A stretch of DNA of 64,000 nt, from positions 320,501-384,500 of the forward strand of contig NZ_UFRM01000001.1 in the NCBI RefSeq assembly GCF_900444945.1. Reading direction: 5' to 3'. The notes beneath the pieces are model-generated. The model did no database searches. It worked only from the letters and a program-made list of their open reading frames with translations, and was not told where the DNA came from. Positions 29,291-39,479 of the stretch are shown here, piece by piece; the stretch's first letter is position 1; each line of letters starts with the position of its first letter. The stretch is from Actinobacillus lignieresii. Its GTDB lineage: Bacteria; Pseudomonadota; Gammaproteobacteria; Enterobacterales; Pasteurellaceae. A program made the position numbers and the translations under genes.

Positions 29291-29317
29291 AAGGGGCAAC
29301 CGTAACGGTTGCCCCTT
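29291..29317. terminator. Bidirectional terminator between yacL and gltS
   Basis: AAGGGGCAACCGT-A-ACGGTTGCCCCTT, a perfect 13-bp stem with T/A-rich flanks on both sides, between convergent genes. Confidence 0.9.
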
Positions 29318-29337
29318 TGCTTTATTTGTTTAAACGA

Positions 29338-30555
29338 TTAACGTAAGAACTCAACAAACCAAGTGATAACACCTAAGTTTAAAATATCTACGAAGAATGC
29401 ACCGACTAACGGTACGATTAAGAACGCTTTATGTGACGGACCGAACGTTTCGGTGACCGATTGCATATTGGCAACCGCAGTCGGTGTCGCACCCAAGCCG
29501 AAACCGCAGTGACCAGCAGTTAAAATCGCCGCATCATAGTCTTTACCCATTACACGGAAAGTCACGAAGTAACCGTATAAGATCATAACGATAGTTTGAA
29601 CGACTAAAATAATTAACATCGGACCGGCTAAGCCTGCTAATTCCCATAATTTAATGCTCATTAACGCCATTGCTAAGAATAAACTTAATGAAGCGTTACC
29701 GAATACGTCAATCGCACGGTCGAACATATCGAATTTGAATACTTTGGTTAATACGTTACGTAAAATTACACCGAAACCTAATGCCCATACGAATTGCGGT
29801 AAACCTAAATCCGGGAATGCGTTAGCCATTACCGATGAGAAAGCTAAACAGGCTGCGAATAACGCCATCGTTTCGATTGTGGAACTCGCCGTAATGAAAC
29901 GAATGCTGTCAGCCGATTCAAAAGTGCTGTCGTCATACTGTTCGGCAGAAGTATCCATTTTTTTGCTATATTGTTTACGGTCTTTTTTCATTTTATTGAC
30001 TAAACGGCGTGCAACCGGACCACCGATTAAACCGCCGGCAACTAAACCGAATGTAGCGGACGCCATTGCCATTTCCATAATACCGGTAATGCCGTATTGT
30101 TCAGAGAAGATTTTCGCCCATGCCGCACCGGTACCGTGACCGCCGGTTAAGGTAATTGGACCAGTTACTAAACCGACTAAAGGATCTAAACCTAATGCTG
30201 TGGCAAGTCCGACACCGACGCCGTTTTGGATAATAATGAATATACCGACAACGGCAAGGAAGATCACTAAAGGCATACCGCCCTGTTTTAAGCGAGAAAA
30301 ATCGGCGGATAAACCGACGGATGAGAAGAAGGCTAACATAAAGGCATTTTGTAAGCTTTTCTCGAATTGGAAAGAAAGTCCCATCCAATGGTATAAGCAG
30401 AGAATCACGATTGCAGCCACTAAACCGCCGGCAACCGCTTCGGGAATATTAAAATCCTGTAAGAATTTAATTTTGCTTACAAAAAAGCGTCCGATCAAAA
30501 GAACGAGTGTCGCAGCAATTAATGTGTGGTAACCGTTCAGTATTATTGGTTCCAT
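29338..30555 (-). CDS. gltS: Sodium/glutamate symporter GltS
   Basis: Na+-dependent glutamate uptake protein of the inner membrane, 405 residues with about ten helices. The two inverted-repeat pore motifs of the family are visible: GPITLTGGHGTGAAWAKIF in the first half and AGHCGFGLGATPTAVANM in the second. A GAGG ribosome site precedes the ATG. It is divergent from yidE across 262 AT-rich bases. Confidence 0.95.
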   Translation of the reverse strand: MEPIILNGYHTLIAATLVLLIGRFFVSKIKFLQDFNIPEAVAGGLVAAIVILCLYHWMGLSFQFEKSLQNAFMLAFFSSVGLSADFSRLKQGGMPLVIFLAVVGIFIIIQNGVGVGLATALGLDPLVGLVTGPITLTGGHGTGAAWAKIFSEQYGITGIMEMAMASATFGLVAGGLIGGPVARRLVNKMKKDRKQYSKKMDTSAEQYDDSTFESADSIRFITASSTIETMALFAACLAFSSVMANAFPDLGLPQFVWALGFGVILRNVLTKVFKFDMFDRAIDVFGNASLSLFLAMALMSIKLWELAGLAGPMLIILVVQTIVMILYGYFVTFRVMGKDYDAAILTAGHCGFGLGATPTAVANMQSVTETFGPSHKAFLIVPLVGAFFVDILNLGVITWFVEFLR

Positions 30556-30817
30556 AGGTGCTCCTCTAAAATGAAAATGTTAAATGAATGTTTAAAAATA
30601 AGGATTGTTCGATACTAGACCAATAAAAAACATTTGTCAAAGGTATGTATAAATAAATTTATCATTAGAATTAGAAAAACTTATCATATAAGTTAAAAAT
30701 TTTTTGAGGGAGATCATATTATCCGCTTCGCAATTGCGAATTTCTTGAATCAGTTCTCATTTTTTTAAATATGCATTTGTTAAAATTTAAGAAGTAATTT
30801 TTTTATTGGAGGCGAAA
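30556..30817. promoter_or_regulatory. gltS/yidE divergent intergenic region
   Basis: AT-rich region without a gene. The perfect 14-bp palindrome TTCGCAATTGCGAA (30727-30740) is the only clear dyad and is a candidate operator. Plausible promoters for both genes must lie here, but I could not choose -35/-10 elements with confidence. Confidence 0.4.
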
Positions 30818-32476
30818 ATGAGCGATATAGCCATTATTGTAAGCCTATTATCATTAGTTGCGGTATTAGGTTTATGGATTGGTCATATAAAAATCAAAGG
30901 GGTCGGTCTCGGTATCGGCGGAGTATTATTCGGTGGGATCATTATTTCTCATTGTACTCATTTGTACGGTATCGAATTGGATGCGCACACGTTACATTTT
31001 ATTCAAGAGTTCGGATTAATTCTGTTTGTTTACTCAATCGGTATTCAGGTCGGTCCGGGCTTTTTTGCGTCATTGCGTCAATCGGGTTTAAAACTGAACG
31101 GCTTTGCGGTGATGATTGTCGGGCTAAGCGGAATACTTGTTGCGCTCATTCATAAGTTATTCGACGTTCCTTTACCGGTTATTTTAGGGATTTTCTCCGG
31201 TGCGGTAACCAATACGCCGTCTTTAGGGGCGGGGCAACAAGTATTAACCGAGCTTGGCGGAGACAATATTACGGCGGTAATGGGGATGAGTTATGCGATT
31301 GCTTATCCGTTCGGGATTATCGGTATTTTACTTTCTATGTGGTTGATTCGTATCATTTTTAAAGTGAATATCGATAAAGAAGCGCAAGAGTTCGATAACA
31401 ATCAAAATCAGCAGAAAGAAGGATTGGATACGCTTAACGTACGTTTAACCAACCCTAATTTAGGCGGTTTAAAATTAAAGGAAATCCCTGATTTTGAATC
31501 GCATACGGTTATTTATTCCCGTTTGAAACGGAATGACCAATTGATTGTGCCGAATGTCGATACGGTATTAAATGTCGGCGATGTGCTTCATCTGGTCGGA
31601 GAAAAAGCGACGTTACATAAGATGCAGCTTATTTTAGGAGAAGAAGCGGACGTATCCGTTTCGACCAGAGGTACGATTTTCCGTTCCGAGCGGGCGGTAG
31701 TTACCAATGAAAACGTATTTGGTAAAAAAATTCGTCATTTAATGCTGAAAGGGAAATATGAAGTTGTGATTTCTCGTTTAAACCGTGCGGGGGTCGAATT
31801 AATTCCGAACGGTGAAATGGCATTACAATTCGGGGACGTACTGAATTTAGTCGGACGTCAGGAAGATATTGAAACGGTACGAGCGATTATCGGCGATGCT
31901 CACCAAAAATTACAACAGGTACAAATGTTACCGATTTTTTTAGGTATCGGTTTAGGTGTATTACTCGGTTCTCTACCGCTTTATATTCCGGGATTCCCCG
32001 TGGCGTTAAAATTAGGTTTAGCCGGCGGTCCGTTGGTGGTAGCTTTAATTCTTGCAAGAATCGGCAGTATCGGTAAACTCTATTGGTTTATGCCGCCGAG
32101 TGCCAACTTGGCATTGCGAGAAATCGGTATCGTATTATTCCTTTCCGTAGTCGGTTTAAAAGCCGGGGCGAATTTCCTCGATACTTTACTCAGTCCGGAA
32201 GGGCTTGCATGGATGGGATACGGTGCGATCATCACCTTTATTCCATTGATTGTGACCGGATTTGTTGCTCGTATTTACGGAAAAATGAATTATTTATCGC
32301 TATGCGGTTTGTTATCCGGTGCGATGACCGATCCGCCGGCATTAGCTTTTGCCAATGAAATTAAAGACGGACACGGTGCGGCGGCACTTTCCTATGCAAC
32401 GGTCTATCCGCTTGTGATGTTCTTACGTATCATCTTACCGCAATTACTTGCCATTTTGCTTTGGACGGCAAGCTAA
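30818..32476 (+). CDS. yidE: YidE-type putative transporter (AAE family)
   Basis: A 552-residue inner-membrane protein of the aspartate:alanine exchanger family. Two homologous halves of five or six helices carry the repeated motifs [16 protein letters not shown] and [14 protein letters not shown]. Two TrkA-C (RCK-C) domains lie between them (about residues 190-370, e.g. [20 protein letters not shown] and [19 protein letters not shown]). The substrate is unknown. The ATG at 30818 has GGAGG upstream; an in-frame TTG four codons earlier coincides with that ribosome site and is rejected. Confidence 0.93.
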   Translation: MSDIAIIVSLLSLVAVLGLWIGHIKIKGVGLGIGGVLFGGIIISHCTHLYGIELDAHTLHFIQEFGLILFVYSIGIQVGPGFFASLRQSGLKLNGFAVMIVGLSGILVALIHKLFDVPLPVILGIFSGAVTNTPSLGAGQQVLTELGGDNITAVMGMSYAIAYPFGIIGILLSMWLIRIIFKVNIDKEAQEFDNNQNQQKEGLDTLNVRLTNPNLGGLKLKEIPDFESHTVIYSRLKRNDQLIVPNVDTVLNVGDVLHLVGEKATLHKMQLILGEEADVSVSTRGTIFRSERAVVTNENVFGKKIRHLMLKGKYEVVISRLNRAGVELIPNGEMALQFGDVLNLVGRQEDIETVRAIIGDAHQKLQQVQMLPIFLGIGLGVLLGSLPLYIPGFPVALKLGLAGGPLVVALILARIGSIGKLYWFMPPSANLALREIGIVLFLSVVGLKAGANFLDTLLSPEGLAWMGYGAIITFIPLIVTGFVARIYGKMNYLSLCGLLSGAMTDPPALAFANEIKDGHGAAALSYATVYPLVMFLRIILPQLLAILLWTAS

Positions 32477-32490
32477 ATCCGTCATCATCG

Positions 32491-32550
32491 ATAGCGGTCG
32501 AATTTAACGAGATTTTTGCAAAATTCTCAGCGAATCCGACCGCTATTTTC
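32491..32550 (+). terminator. Uptake-sequence-pair terminator after yidE
   Basis: ATAGCGGTCG (32491-32500) pairs with CGACCGCTAT (32537-32546), followed by TTTC. The loop contains TTTTTGCAAAA, the conserved tail of the uptake sequence. Confidence 0.65.
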
Positions 32551-32624
32551 ATTTCTTCTCTGTTCAGCAAATCAGATTCCTTGTAGAATAATCGTTTAAT
32601 TTTTTATAGCAAAGAATAGATAGT

Positions 32625-33203
32625 ATGAGTCGCACTAAAAAAACACGTCGTATTACCGACATTATGCCTGCGCGAAAAGCAGATAAAAAACCGGAACAGC
32701 CTAAATTAAGCGGCGGTAAAAATCGTAAGCCTACCCGTTACGAACTGGATGCAAAAGCCCGTGAAGAAAAGAAAAAACGTAAACACAAAGGCTTGCCGAC
32801 CGGTTCGCGTAATGTTGATCCGGCGGAGCAGAAAAAAGCGGCGGTAAAAGAAGTGAAAGATCCGCGTATCGGTAGCCGTAAAAAAATTCCTTTAATGCTG
32901 GAGTTTGTCAATAAACCGGAAAAAGGACAAATTATTAAACCGGTTGCCGTGGAAGAATATAAACCGCATTTATCGCCGGAATTAGAACTGGAACAGTTGG
33001 AAAATAATGAGATCTTAAACCAATTATTAGACGAAATCGAAGCGGGTAAAACCTTATCGGCGAAAGATCAAAAATTCGTAGACGAATGTTTGGATCGTAT
33101 CGATGAGTTAATGACCGAATTAGGTATTCAAGATGAAGACGAAGATAACGGGGATGCGTTGCTTCGCCAATTTGAAACCATGGACATTAATCAATTTAGA
33201 TAA
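32625..33203 (+). CDS. yihI: Der GTPase-activating protein YihI
   Basis: A 192-residue basic-then-acidic protein that stimulates the GTPase of the ribosome assembly factor Der/EngA in E. coli. The lysine-rich N-terminus ([37 protein letters not shown]) and the acidic C-terminal half ([20 protein letters not shown]) are characteristic. It begins a yihI-DUF2489-hemN cluster, and yihI next to hemN is also the E. coli arrangement. Confidence 0.92.
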   Translation: MSRTKKTRRITDIMPARKADKKPEQPKLSGGKNRKPTRYELDAKAREEKKKRKHKGLPTGSRNVDPAEQKKAAVKEVKDPRIGSRKKIPLMLEFVNKPEKGQIIKPVAVEEYKPHLSPELELEQLENNEILNQLLDEIEAGKTLSAKDQKFVDECLDRIDELMTELGIQDEDEDNGDALLRQFETMDINQFR

Positions 33204-33218
33204 GACGATTAAAAAACT

Positions 33219-33686
33219 ATGATTCGATTTTTTCTCCTTATCCTTGCGATCTTAGTCGTGCTTTCGATGGCGGGTTACGCTGTCTATTTAATGTTGAAAT
33301 TACGCAAACAAAATGCCCAAAATAAAGCATTATTGGAACAAGCTGAACAGGCGAAGAAAGCACGTTTCGAACGTATTATTGACAGTATTGATGTCATTAC
33401 AAGAGCAATGCTTTCCGAACAATGTGATTTTTCGGAAGGCGTACTTCGTTTAAAACCGTTACTTGATGTGTTAGCTAAACCGTTAAGTCAATATTCGGCA
33501 ATGTGGGAATTGTATCAAGTTGTAGAAGATATGCCGATTTTAGACGAACGTAAGGCATTGAAACGTAATGAGCGAATGAAGCAGGATCTGCATCGACAGT
33601 CGAAAGAAGTCGAGTTGGAAGAGCAGATTAAAGCGGAGTGCCATCAGTTACTGATTGATATAGCACAGTTAAAACTTACATTATAG
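33219..33686 (+). CDS. DUF2489 membrane-anchored protein
   Basis: A 155-residue protein with one N-terminal transmembrane helix (about residues 3-25), followed by a cytoplasmic alpha-helical region that begins in a coiled coil (LKLRKQNAQNKALLEQAEQA). It matches the gammaproteobacterial DUF2489 family found between yihI and hemN. No function is known. It follows yihI by 15 bases and precedes hemN by 29. Confidence 0.82.
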   Translation: MIRFFLLILAILVVLSMAGYAVYLMLKLRKQNAQNKALLEQAEQAKKARFERIIDSIDVITRAMLSEQCDFSEGVLRLKPLLDVLAKPLSQYSAMWELYQVVEDMPILDERKALKRNERMKQDLHRQSKEVELEEQIKAECHQLLIDIAQLKLTL

Positions 33687-33715
33687 TAAGTAATGCCTAT
33701 TTTGAAGGAAAGTCA

Positions 33716-35083
33716 ATGTCAGAAATTATTTGGGATTTAGCCCTTATCCAAAAATATAACCAATCCGGTCCTCGTTATACTTCTTATCCTACCGCATTAG
33801 AATTTAACGAAAATTACAACGATGACGATTTTAAAGCGGCGGCGGCACGTTATCCGAATCGCCCGTTATCGCTTTACGTACATATCCCGTTTTGCCATAA
33901 ACTATGTTATTTCTGTGCGTGTAATAAAATTATTACCCGTCACCGTCATAAAGTGGATATTTATTTGGATTATCTTGAAAAAGAAATCAAAACGCGCGTA
34001 CCGCTGTTCACTAATCGTGTCGTTACTCAAATTCACTGGGGCGGTGGTACGCCGACTTATTTGGATGAAGCGCAATCGGCACGCTTAATGAGTATGTTGC
34101 GTCAGCATTTTAACGTCAGTGCAGAAGCGGAAATCAGTATTGAAATGGATCCGCGCGAAATCGAATTAAATATGTTGGATCACCTTAAATCCATCGGTTT
34201 TAACCGTATCAGTATGGGGATTCAGGACTTCAATAAAGAAGTACAAAAATTAGTTAATCGCGAGCAAGACGAAGAATTTATTTTTGCTTTGATGAAACGC
34301 GCGAAGGAACTCGGTTTCACTTCAACCAATATCGATTTGATTTACGGCTTACCGAAACAAAATGTCGAAAGTTTTATGTACACGCTTGAACGAGTGATCG
34401 AGTTGAATCCGGATCGGATGAGTGTGTTTAACTATGCGCACTTACCAAGCCGTTTTGCCGCACAAATTAAAATTAAAGACGATATGTTACCGGCTCCGGA
34501 AACTAAATTAACCATTCTGCAGAAGACCATCGAGTTTTTAGGCGGTAACGGCTATAAATTTATCGGTATGGATCACTTTGCCAAACCGGATGACGAATTG
34601 GCGATTGCTCAGCAACAGGGCGTATTACATCGTAATTTCCAGGGTTATACCACTCAAGAAGAATGCGATTTATTAGGTATGGGCGTGTCGGCAATCAGCT
34701 TACTTGGCGATACCTACGCACAAAACCATAAAGAATTACAACAATATTATGCCAATGTCGAAGAACGCGGTATCGCGTTACATAAAGGTTTGGCGCTTAC
34801 TCAAGACGATTGTATTCGTCGTGACGTAATCAAAGCGTTGATTTGCAACTTTAAGTTGGAATTCGACCGCTTACAAGCCGAATATCAAATAGATTTTAAA
34901 CAGTATTTTGCAGAGGATTTGGCGTTACTTGAGCCGTTGGCGAAAGACGGTTTATTAGAAATTCACGAAAACGGTATTGTGGTTTCGCCTAGAGGTCGTC
35001 TGCTCATTCGTAATATTTGTTTATGTTTTGACGTATATTCAAGACAATTGGCGAAAAGACAACAATTTTCGAGAATTATTTAA
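33716..35083 (+). CDS. hemN: Oxygen-independent coproporphyrinogen III oxidase
   Basis: Radical-SAM enzyme (455 residues) that makes protoporphyrinogen IX in anaerobic haem synthesis. The 4Fe-4S motif HIPFCHKLCYFCACN (C-x3-C-x2-C) lies near residue 60. GGGTPTYL and the C-terminal HemN domain follow. An AAGGAAA ribosome site precedes the ATG. Its presence fits an organism able to make haem from earlier precursors. Confidence 0.96.
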   Translation: MSEIIWDLALIQKYNQSGPRYTSYPTALEFNENYNDDDFKAAAARYPNRPLSLYVHIPFCHKLCYFCACNKIITRHRHKVDIYLDYLEKEIKTRVPLFTNRVVTQIHWGGGTPTYLDEAQSARLMSMLRQHFNVSAEAEISIEMDPREIELNMLDHLKSIGFNRISMGIQDFNKEVQKLVNREQDEEFIFALMKRAKELGFTSTNIDLIYGLPKQNVESFMYTLERVIELNPDRMSVFNYAHLPSRFAAQIKIKDDMLPAPETKLTILQKTIEFLGGNGYKFIGMDHFAKPDDELAIAQQQGVLHRNFQGYTTQEECDLLGMGVSAISLLGDTYAQNHKELQQYYANVEERGIALHKGLALTQDDCIRRDVIKALICNFKLEFDRLQAEYQIDFKQYFAEDLALLEPLAKDGLLEIHENGIVVSPRGRLLIRNICLCFDVYSRQLAKRQQFSRII

Positions 35084-35139
35084 TAGCAAGCGGTCATATT
35101 TTCGAACCATTTATAGCTTTCTATTGACAAGGAATCATT

Positions 35140-37476
35140 ATGAAAACACGTTATAGTGTTCTTTCTGTTGCAATGACGGCAGCATTTTACACTCAATATG
35201 CGCAAGCGGATTTGAGAGAACAATGCCTATTGGGCGTACCGCATTTTCAGGGCGAAGAGGTAACGGGCGATCAAACTATGATGCCGATTGAAATTGAAGC
35301 GGATAATGCGGTTATCAATCAGCCTAAAGATGCGACCTATACCGGTGATGTAGCGATTAAACAAGGTAATCGTTCTCTTTTTGCGGATGAAGTAAGGGTT
35401 GAGCAAAACGGCGAGCAAGAACGCCGAGCGTTTCTGAAAGGCAGTTACCGATATCAAGATAATCTGATTCAAGCGCACGGACGAGATGCGGCAATGGATC
35501 TCAGTTCTGAAACCGCCGAGTTACAAAATACCGAATTCCAATTAGTCGGTCGTCAAGGACGAGGTACGGCGGAAAGCGGTTCGTTTAATCACAATAAACG
35601 CATTTTAAAAAATGCGACCTTTACCGCCTGTTTACCGAATGACAATGCGTGGTCAATTGAAGGAAATGAAATGATTCAGCATATCGATGAAGAGTATGCT
35701 GAAATTTGGCATGCGCGTTTTAAAGTATTGGGTATGCCGGTATTTTATTCGCCTTATTTACAATTTCCGATTGGCGATCGCCGCCGTTCGGGGTTATTGA
35801 TTCCGAATTTTCATCGTTCAAGTAAGGACGGTTTTGCTTATTCTCAGCCGTTTTATTGGAATATCGCACCGAATATGGATGCGACAATTACACCGACTTA
35901 TTATTCGCGCCGAGGTTGGCAAATTAGCCCTGAATACCGTTATTTAACCAAATTGGGAGAAGGTATTGTTGCCGGTGAATATATCGGAAAAGATCGTCTA
36001 GACGAATATAAACCGGATGACAATGATCGCAAACGCTATCTAATACACTGGCGCCATAATATGAGTTTCTTAACCGACTGGCGTTTGTATGTGGATTATA
36101 CCAAAGTCAGCGACAAGCGTTATTTCTCCGATTTCGATTCGGAATACGGTAGCAGTACCGACGGTTATGCCACTCAACAATTTAAATTAGGTTACTATCA
36201 ACCGAATTATAATTTATCGATTTCCGGTAAGAAATTCCAAACCTTTGACGAATTGGATGTCGGTCCGTATCGCGTATTACCGCAAATAGATTTTAACTAC
36301 TATAACGATGAGTTGGTAAAAGGCGGAGATTTTAAACTCTTTGCTCAGACGGCTCGTTTTGAGAATGACAGTAAGTTAATGCCGAAAGCGTGGCGTTTTC
36401 ACGTAGAACCGACGCTTAATTTCCCTCTTGCGAATCGCTACGGCAGCTTGAATTTTGAGACGAAATTGTATGCGACTCACTATCTTCAAGAAAAAGGCAG
36501 TAGTAAGCAAGCGGATAATATGGACAAGAACGTTACTCGGGTTATTCCGCAAGTAAAAGTGGATTTACAAACGGTACTGGAAGCGGATAAGCAATTATTT
36601 AAAGGTTTTAATCAAACCTTTGAGCCGAGAGTACAATACGTTTATCGTCCGTATAAAGATCAAAGTAATATCGGCTCAGGCTTAAATCAAAGCGTAAGTT
36701 TCGGTTATGATTCGGCATTATTGCAAAGCGATTATTTTTCTCTATTTAATGATCGTCGATATAGTGGTTTAGACCGTATTTCTTCTGCTAATTTAATTAC
36801 TGCTGGTGGCACGAATCGTTTCTTCAATGAAAAAACAGGGGTGGAAGTATTTAACTTTAGTATAGGACAGACTTATTACTTATCTCCATCTAAAATTGAT
36901 GATTTATCGCAGAATAGTACAACAAAACGTTCGTCTTCATGGGCATTGGAATCTAACTGGAAATTCCACCGTAAGTGGAATTGGCACGGTGCTTATCAGT
37001 ATGATACGCGCTTAAATCAAACTTCGTTGGCTAATACGTCATTACAATACAAGCCGAGCCAAGATAAACTTGTCCAATTAAGTTATCGTTTTGCAAGTAA
37101 AGATTATATTAATCAAAACTTACGTAGTAATGTGTATGGGCAGGATATTAAGCAAGTCGGGGCGATTGTAGGTTGGGAACTAACGGATCGTGTCGCATTT
37201 ATGGCAAGTCATTATCATGATATCGCACTTAAAAAGCCGGTAGAAAGCCAACTTTCCGTAAACTATAACACTTGCTGCTGGAGTGCTAACGTATATGTGG
37301 CGCGTAAACTGACCGCAACGCCAATCGGATCGCCGGATACGATCAATGATTTATATTATGATAATAAATTCGGGGTGAATTTTGAATTACGCTTCGGTAC
37401 GAACTACAGTAGCGGCGTACGTAAAATGCTGAAAAAAGGTATGATTCCTTATACGGAGCAATATGGAATTAATTAA
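35140..37476 (+). CDS. lptD: LPS-assembly protein LptD
   Basis: Outer-membrane beta-barrel (778 residues) that, with LptE, inserts lipopolysaccharide into the outer leaflet. The signal peptide (residues 1-23, [20 protein letters not shown] then AQA) is followed by an OstA jelly-roll domain ([21 protein letters not shown]) and a large C-terminal barrel. The conserved cysteines are at about residue 29, at ACLPN, and in the Cys-Cys pair [11 protein letters not shown] near the C-terminus. These form the interdomain disulfides of functional LptD. A strong terminator follows. Confidence 0.96.
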   Translation: MKTRYSVLSVAMTAAFYTQYAQADLREQCLLGVPHFQGEEVTGDQTMMPIEIEADNAVINQPKDATYTGDVAIKQGNRSLFADEVRVEQNGEQERRAFLKGSYRYQDNLIQAHGRDAAMDLSSETAELQNTEFQLVGRQGRGTAESGSFNHNKRILKNATFTACLPNDNAWSIEGNEMIQHIDEEYAEIWHARFKVLGMPVFYSPYLQFPIGDRRRSGLLIPNFHRSSKDGFAYSQPFYWNIAPNMDATITPTYYSRRGWQISPEYRYLTKLGEGIVAGEYIGKDRLDEYKPDDNDRKRYLIHWRHNMSFLTDWRLYVDYTKVSDKRYFSDFDSEYGSSTDGYATQQFKLGYYQPNYNLSISGKKFQTFDELDVGPYRVLPQIDFNYYNDELVKGGDFKLFAQTARFENDSKLMPKAWRFHVEPTLNFPLANRYGSLNFETKLYATHYLQEKGSSKQADNMDKNVTRVIPQVKVDLQTVLEADKQLFKGFNQTFEPRVQYVYRPYKDQSNIGSGLNQSVSFGYDSALLQSDYFSLFNDRRYSGLDRISSANLITAGGTNRFFNEKTGVEVFNFSIGQTYYLSPSKIDDLSQNSTTKRSSSWALESNWKFHRKWNWHGAYQYDTRLNQTSLANTSLQYKPSQDKLVQLSYRFASKDYINQNLRSNVYGQDIKQVGAIVGWELTDRVAFMASHYHDIALKKPVESQLSVNYNTCCWSANVYVARKLTATPIGSPDTINDLYYDNKFGVNFELRFGTNYSSGVRKMLKKGMIPYTEQYGIN

Positions 37477-37517
37477 TTTTTGATTAGTTTTGCAATAAGG
37501 ATTTTATTTTATGTATT

Positions 37518-37556
37518 AAGAGTCGATCCTAGAATGATAGTGATCGACTCTTTTAT
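37518..37556 (+). terminator. lptD terminator
   Basis: AAGAGTCGATC (37518-37528) pairs perfectly with GATCGACTCTT (37542-37552), followed by TTTATTTTA. It separates lptD from the decayed secretion locus. Confidence 0.9.
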
Positions 37557-37664
37557 TTTATATATATTAGTATATAAAAAAGGATGTTATGTAAATTTTA
37601 TTTACTTAATTTAAAAACTTTACTATTTTAAGCGGCGTTTTAAACCGATGAATTTAAATTGTTT

Positions 37665-39432
37665 ATGCGTTACTTACATCTCTATTTATTCTCCGCATTA
37701 CTTATATATTCCCATACGGGAAATACGGCTCCGCCGCCTTTCAAAGAAACGCAATTAAAGCGTAATATTCAAATTGATAGTGAAATTCAACAACGCCATC
37801 GACAGCAAACCGTTCAGCAAGAAGCACAATTTATACCTCAAACCGATATCCGAATGGACACTCGCTAAGAAAGAAATTTACAAATTCCGTCGGCGGAGTC
37901 TCCCTGCTACCTCATTCATCATCTTTCCTTAATCGATTATCCGTCCGAAAGATTAAATCAAACCGAGCAATTCCAATGGGCTTTAGATAAAGCGGTTGCA
38001 GATTTACAACTGAGATTACCGCATTGTTTAGGCGGAGAAGGTTTGAGCATTTTAATGAAGCAAATACAAAATAATATTATCGAGAAAGGCTATGTAACTA
38101 CACGAGTGGTAGCACAAGAGCAGGATTTAGGTTCCGGTAATTTAGTGCTAAGCGTGATTGTCGGAAAAATAGGTAATACGGTCGTGATGGATAACGGTCG
38201 TGTACCTCGTTTTACCCCTTTACACGCTCTGACCGCTTTTACCTTTGAAAAAGGCGATATTTTAAATGTGCGCAATATTGAACAGTCACTTGAGAATTTA
38301 AAGCGAGTGCCTACAGCGGATGCCAATATTGAAATTCTTCCGAGCGAGGGAGAAGGCGGTCAAATAGGCGAAAGCGATTTAAAAATCAGCTACGCCCAAG
38401 CGATTCCGTTTCGGCTGAATCTCGGTTTAGAAGATTCGGGTTCCACCTCCACCGGTAAATGGCAAGCCTCGGCGACTTTATCTTGGGATAATATTTTTTC
38501 AGCAAACGATCTGTTCTATACCAGTTTCACTCATAGCATCAAACGTCATTCCGACGATAAAGGCAAGCGTGCCAGTCGGAATCTTTCCTTCTATTATTCG
38601 GTTCCTTTCGGTTATTGGCAATTGACCGCAAACCACACCGTTTATCGTTATTATCAACAAGTGTTCGGCGCCTTTGAAAATTATCTGTATGCCGGAGAGA
38701 GTGAAACGGACAAGTTAAATCTATCACGCGTGTTATATCGAGATGCGGTTCGAAAAACTACGCTTTCCGGCGGTTTTTGGTCACGCCATTCTAAAAATTT
38801 TGTCGATAATACGGAAGTCGAGGTTCAGCGTCGGCGTATGGCGGGCTGGGAAGCCGGTATTGCGCATAAAGAATATTTAGGTAATGCCACTTTAGCGTTG
38901 GATATGAATTTTAAACGGGGAACAGGGGTAAGAGGCGCAATCGGCGCACCGGAGGAAGCTTATAACGAAGGTACTTCCCGCTTAAAAATTATTACGCTCT
39001 CTATCGATTATAAAAAGCCGTTTGAATTAGCAGGACAAGTTTGGCAATTTCAAACCGGTTTCAATGCGCAATGGAATAAAACACCGCTCATTCCTCAATG
39101 ATCGTCTCAGTATCGGCAGTCGTTACACGGTACGAGGTTTTAACGGGGAACTTTCGCTTTCGGGCGAGAGAGGTTGGTATTGGCGTAATGAATTGAGTTG
39201 GAATGTCGGTAATAAAGGACACTGGTTTTATTGGGGATTGGACGGCGGGAGAGTTTCCGGTTTAGGCGGTAATGCGAGATTAGGTCATCATTTAATGGGA
39301 ACGGTTATAGGATTACGAGGCGGTTGGAAAGGTTTTTATTATGACTATTTTATCGGCAGACCGATACGTTATCCCGAAGGATTTAGCGCATCAAAACATG
39401 TGTTAGGTTTTAATCTGAATTACGCTTTTTAA
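37665..39432 (+). pseudogene. Two-partner secretion transporter TpsB (FhaC/CdiB-like), disrupted
   Basis: Outer-membrane Omp85-family transporter for a large exoprotein. The remains cover a signal peptide (RYLHLYLFSALLIYSHTGNTA), a POTRA region (IEKGYVTTRVVAQEQDL) and the barrel (SRYTVRGFNGELSLSGERGW to the terminal VLGFNLNYAF). Two lesions are visible: an in-frame TAA at 37866-37868, with coding continuing in the same frame on both sides, and a one-base frameshift near 39101, where PLIPQ is followed in the next frame by DRLSIGSRYTVRG. A single-base change (CAA or GAA to TAA) would explain the first. It is not expected to make a working transporter. Confidence 0.9.
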
Positions 39433-39479
39433 CGTACTTCTGTCATTAAAGGAATTAATTAAGTAAAAGGAATTACATT

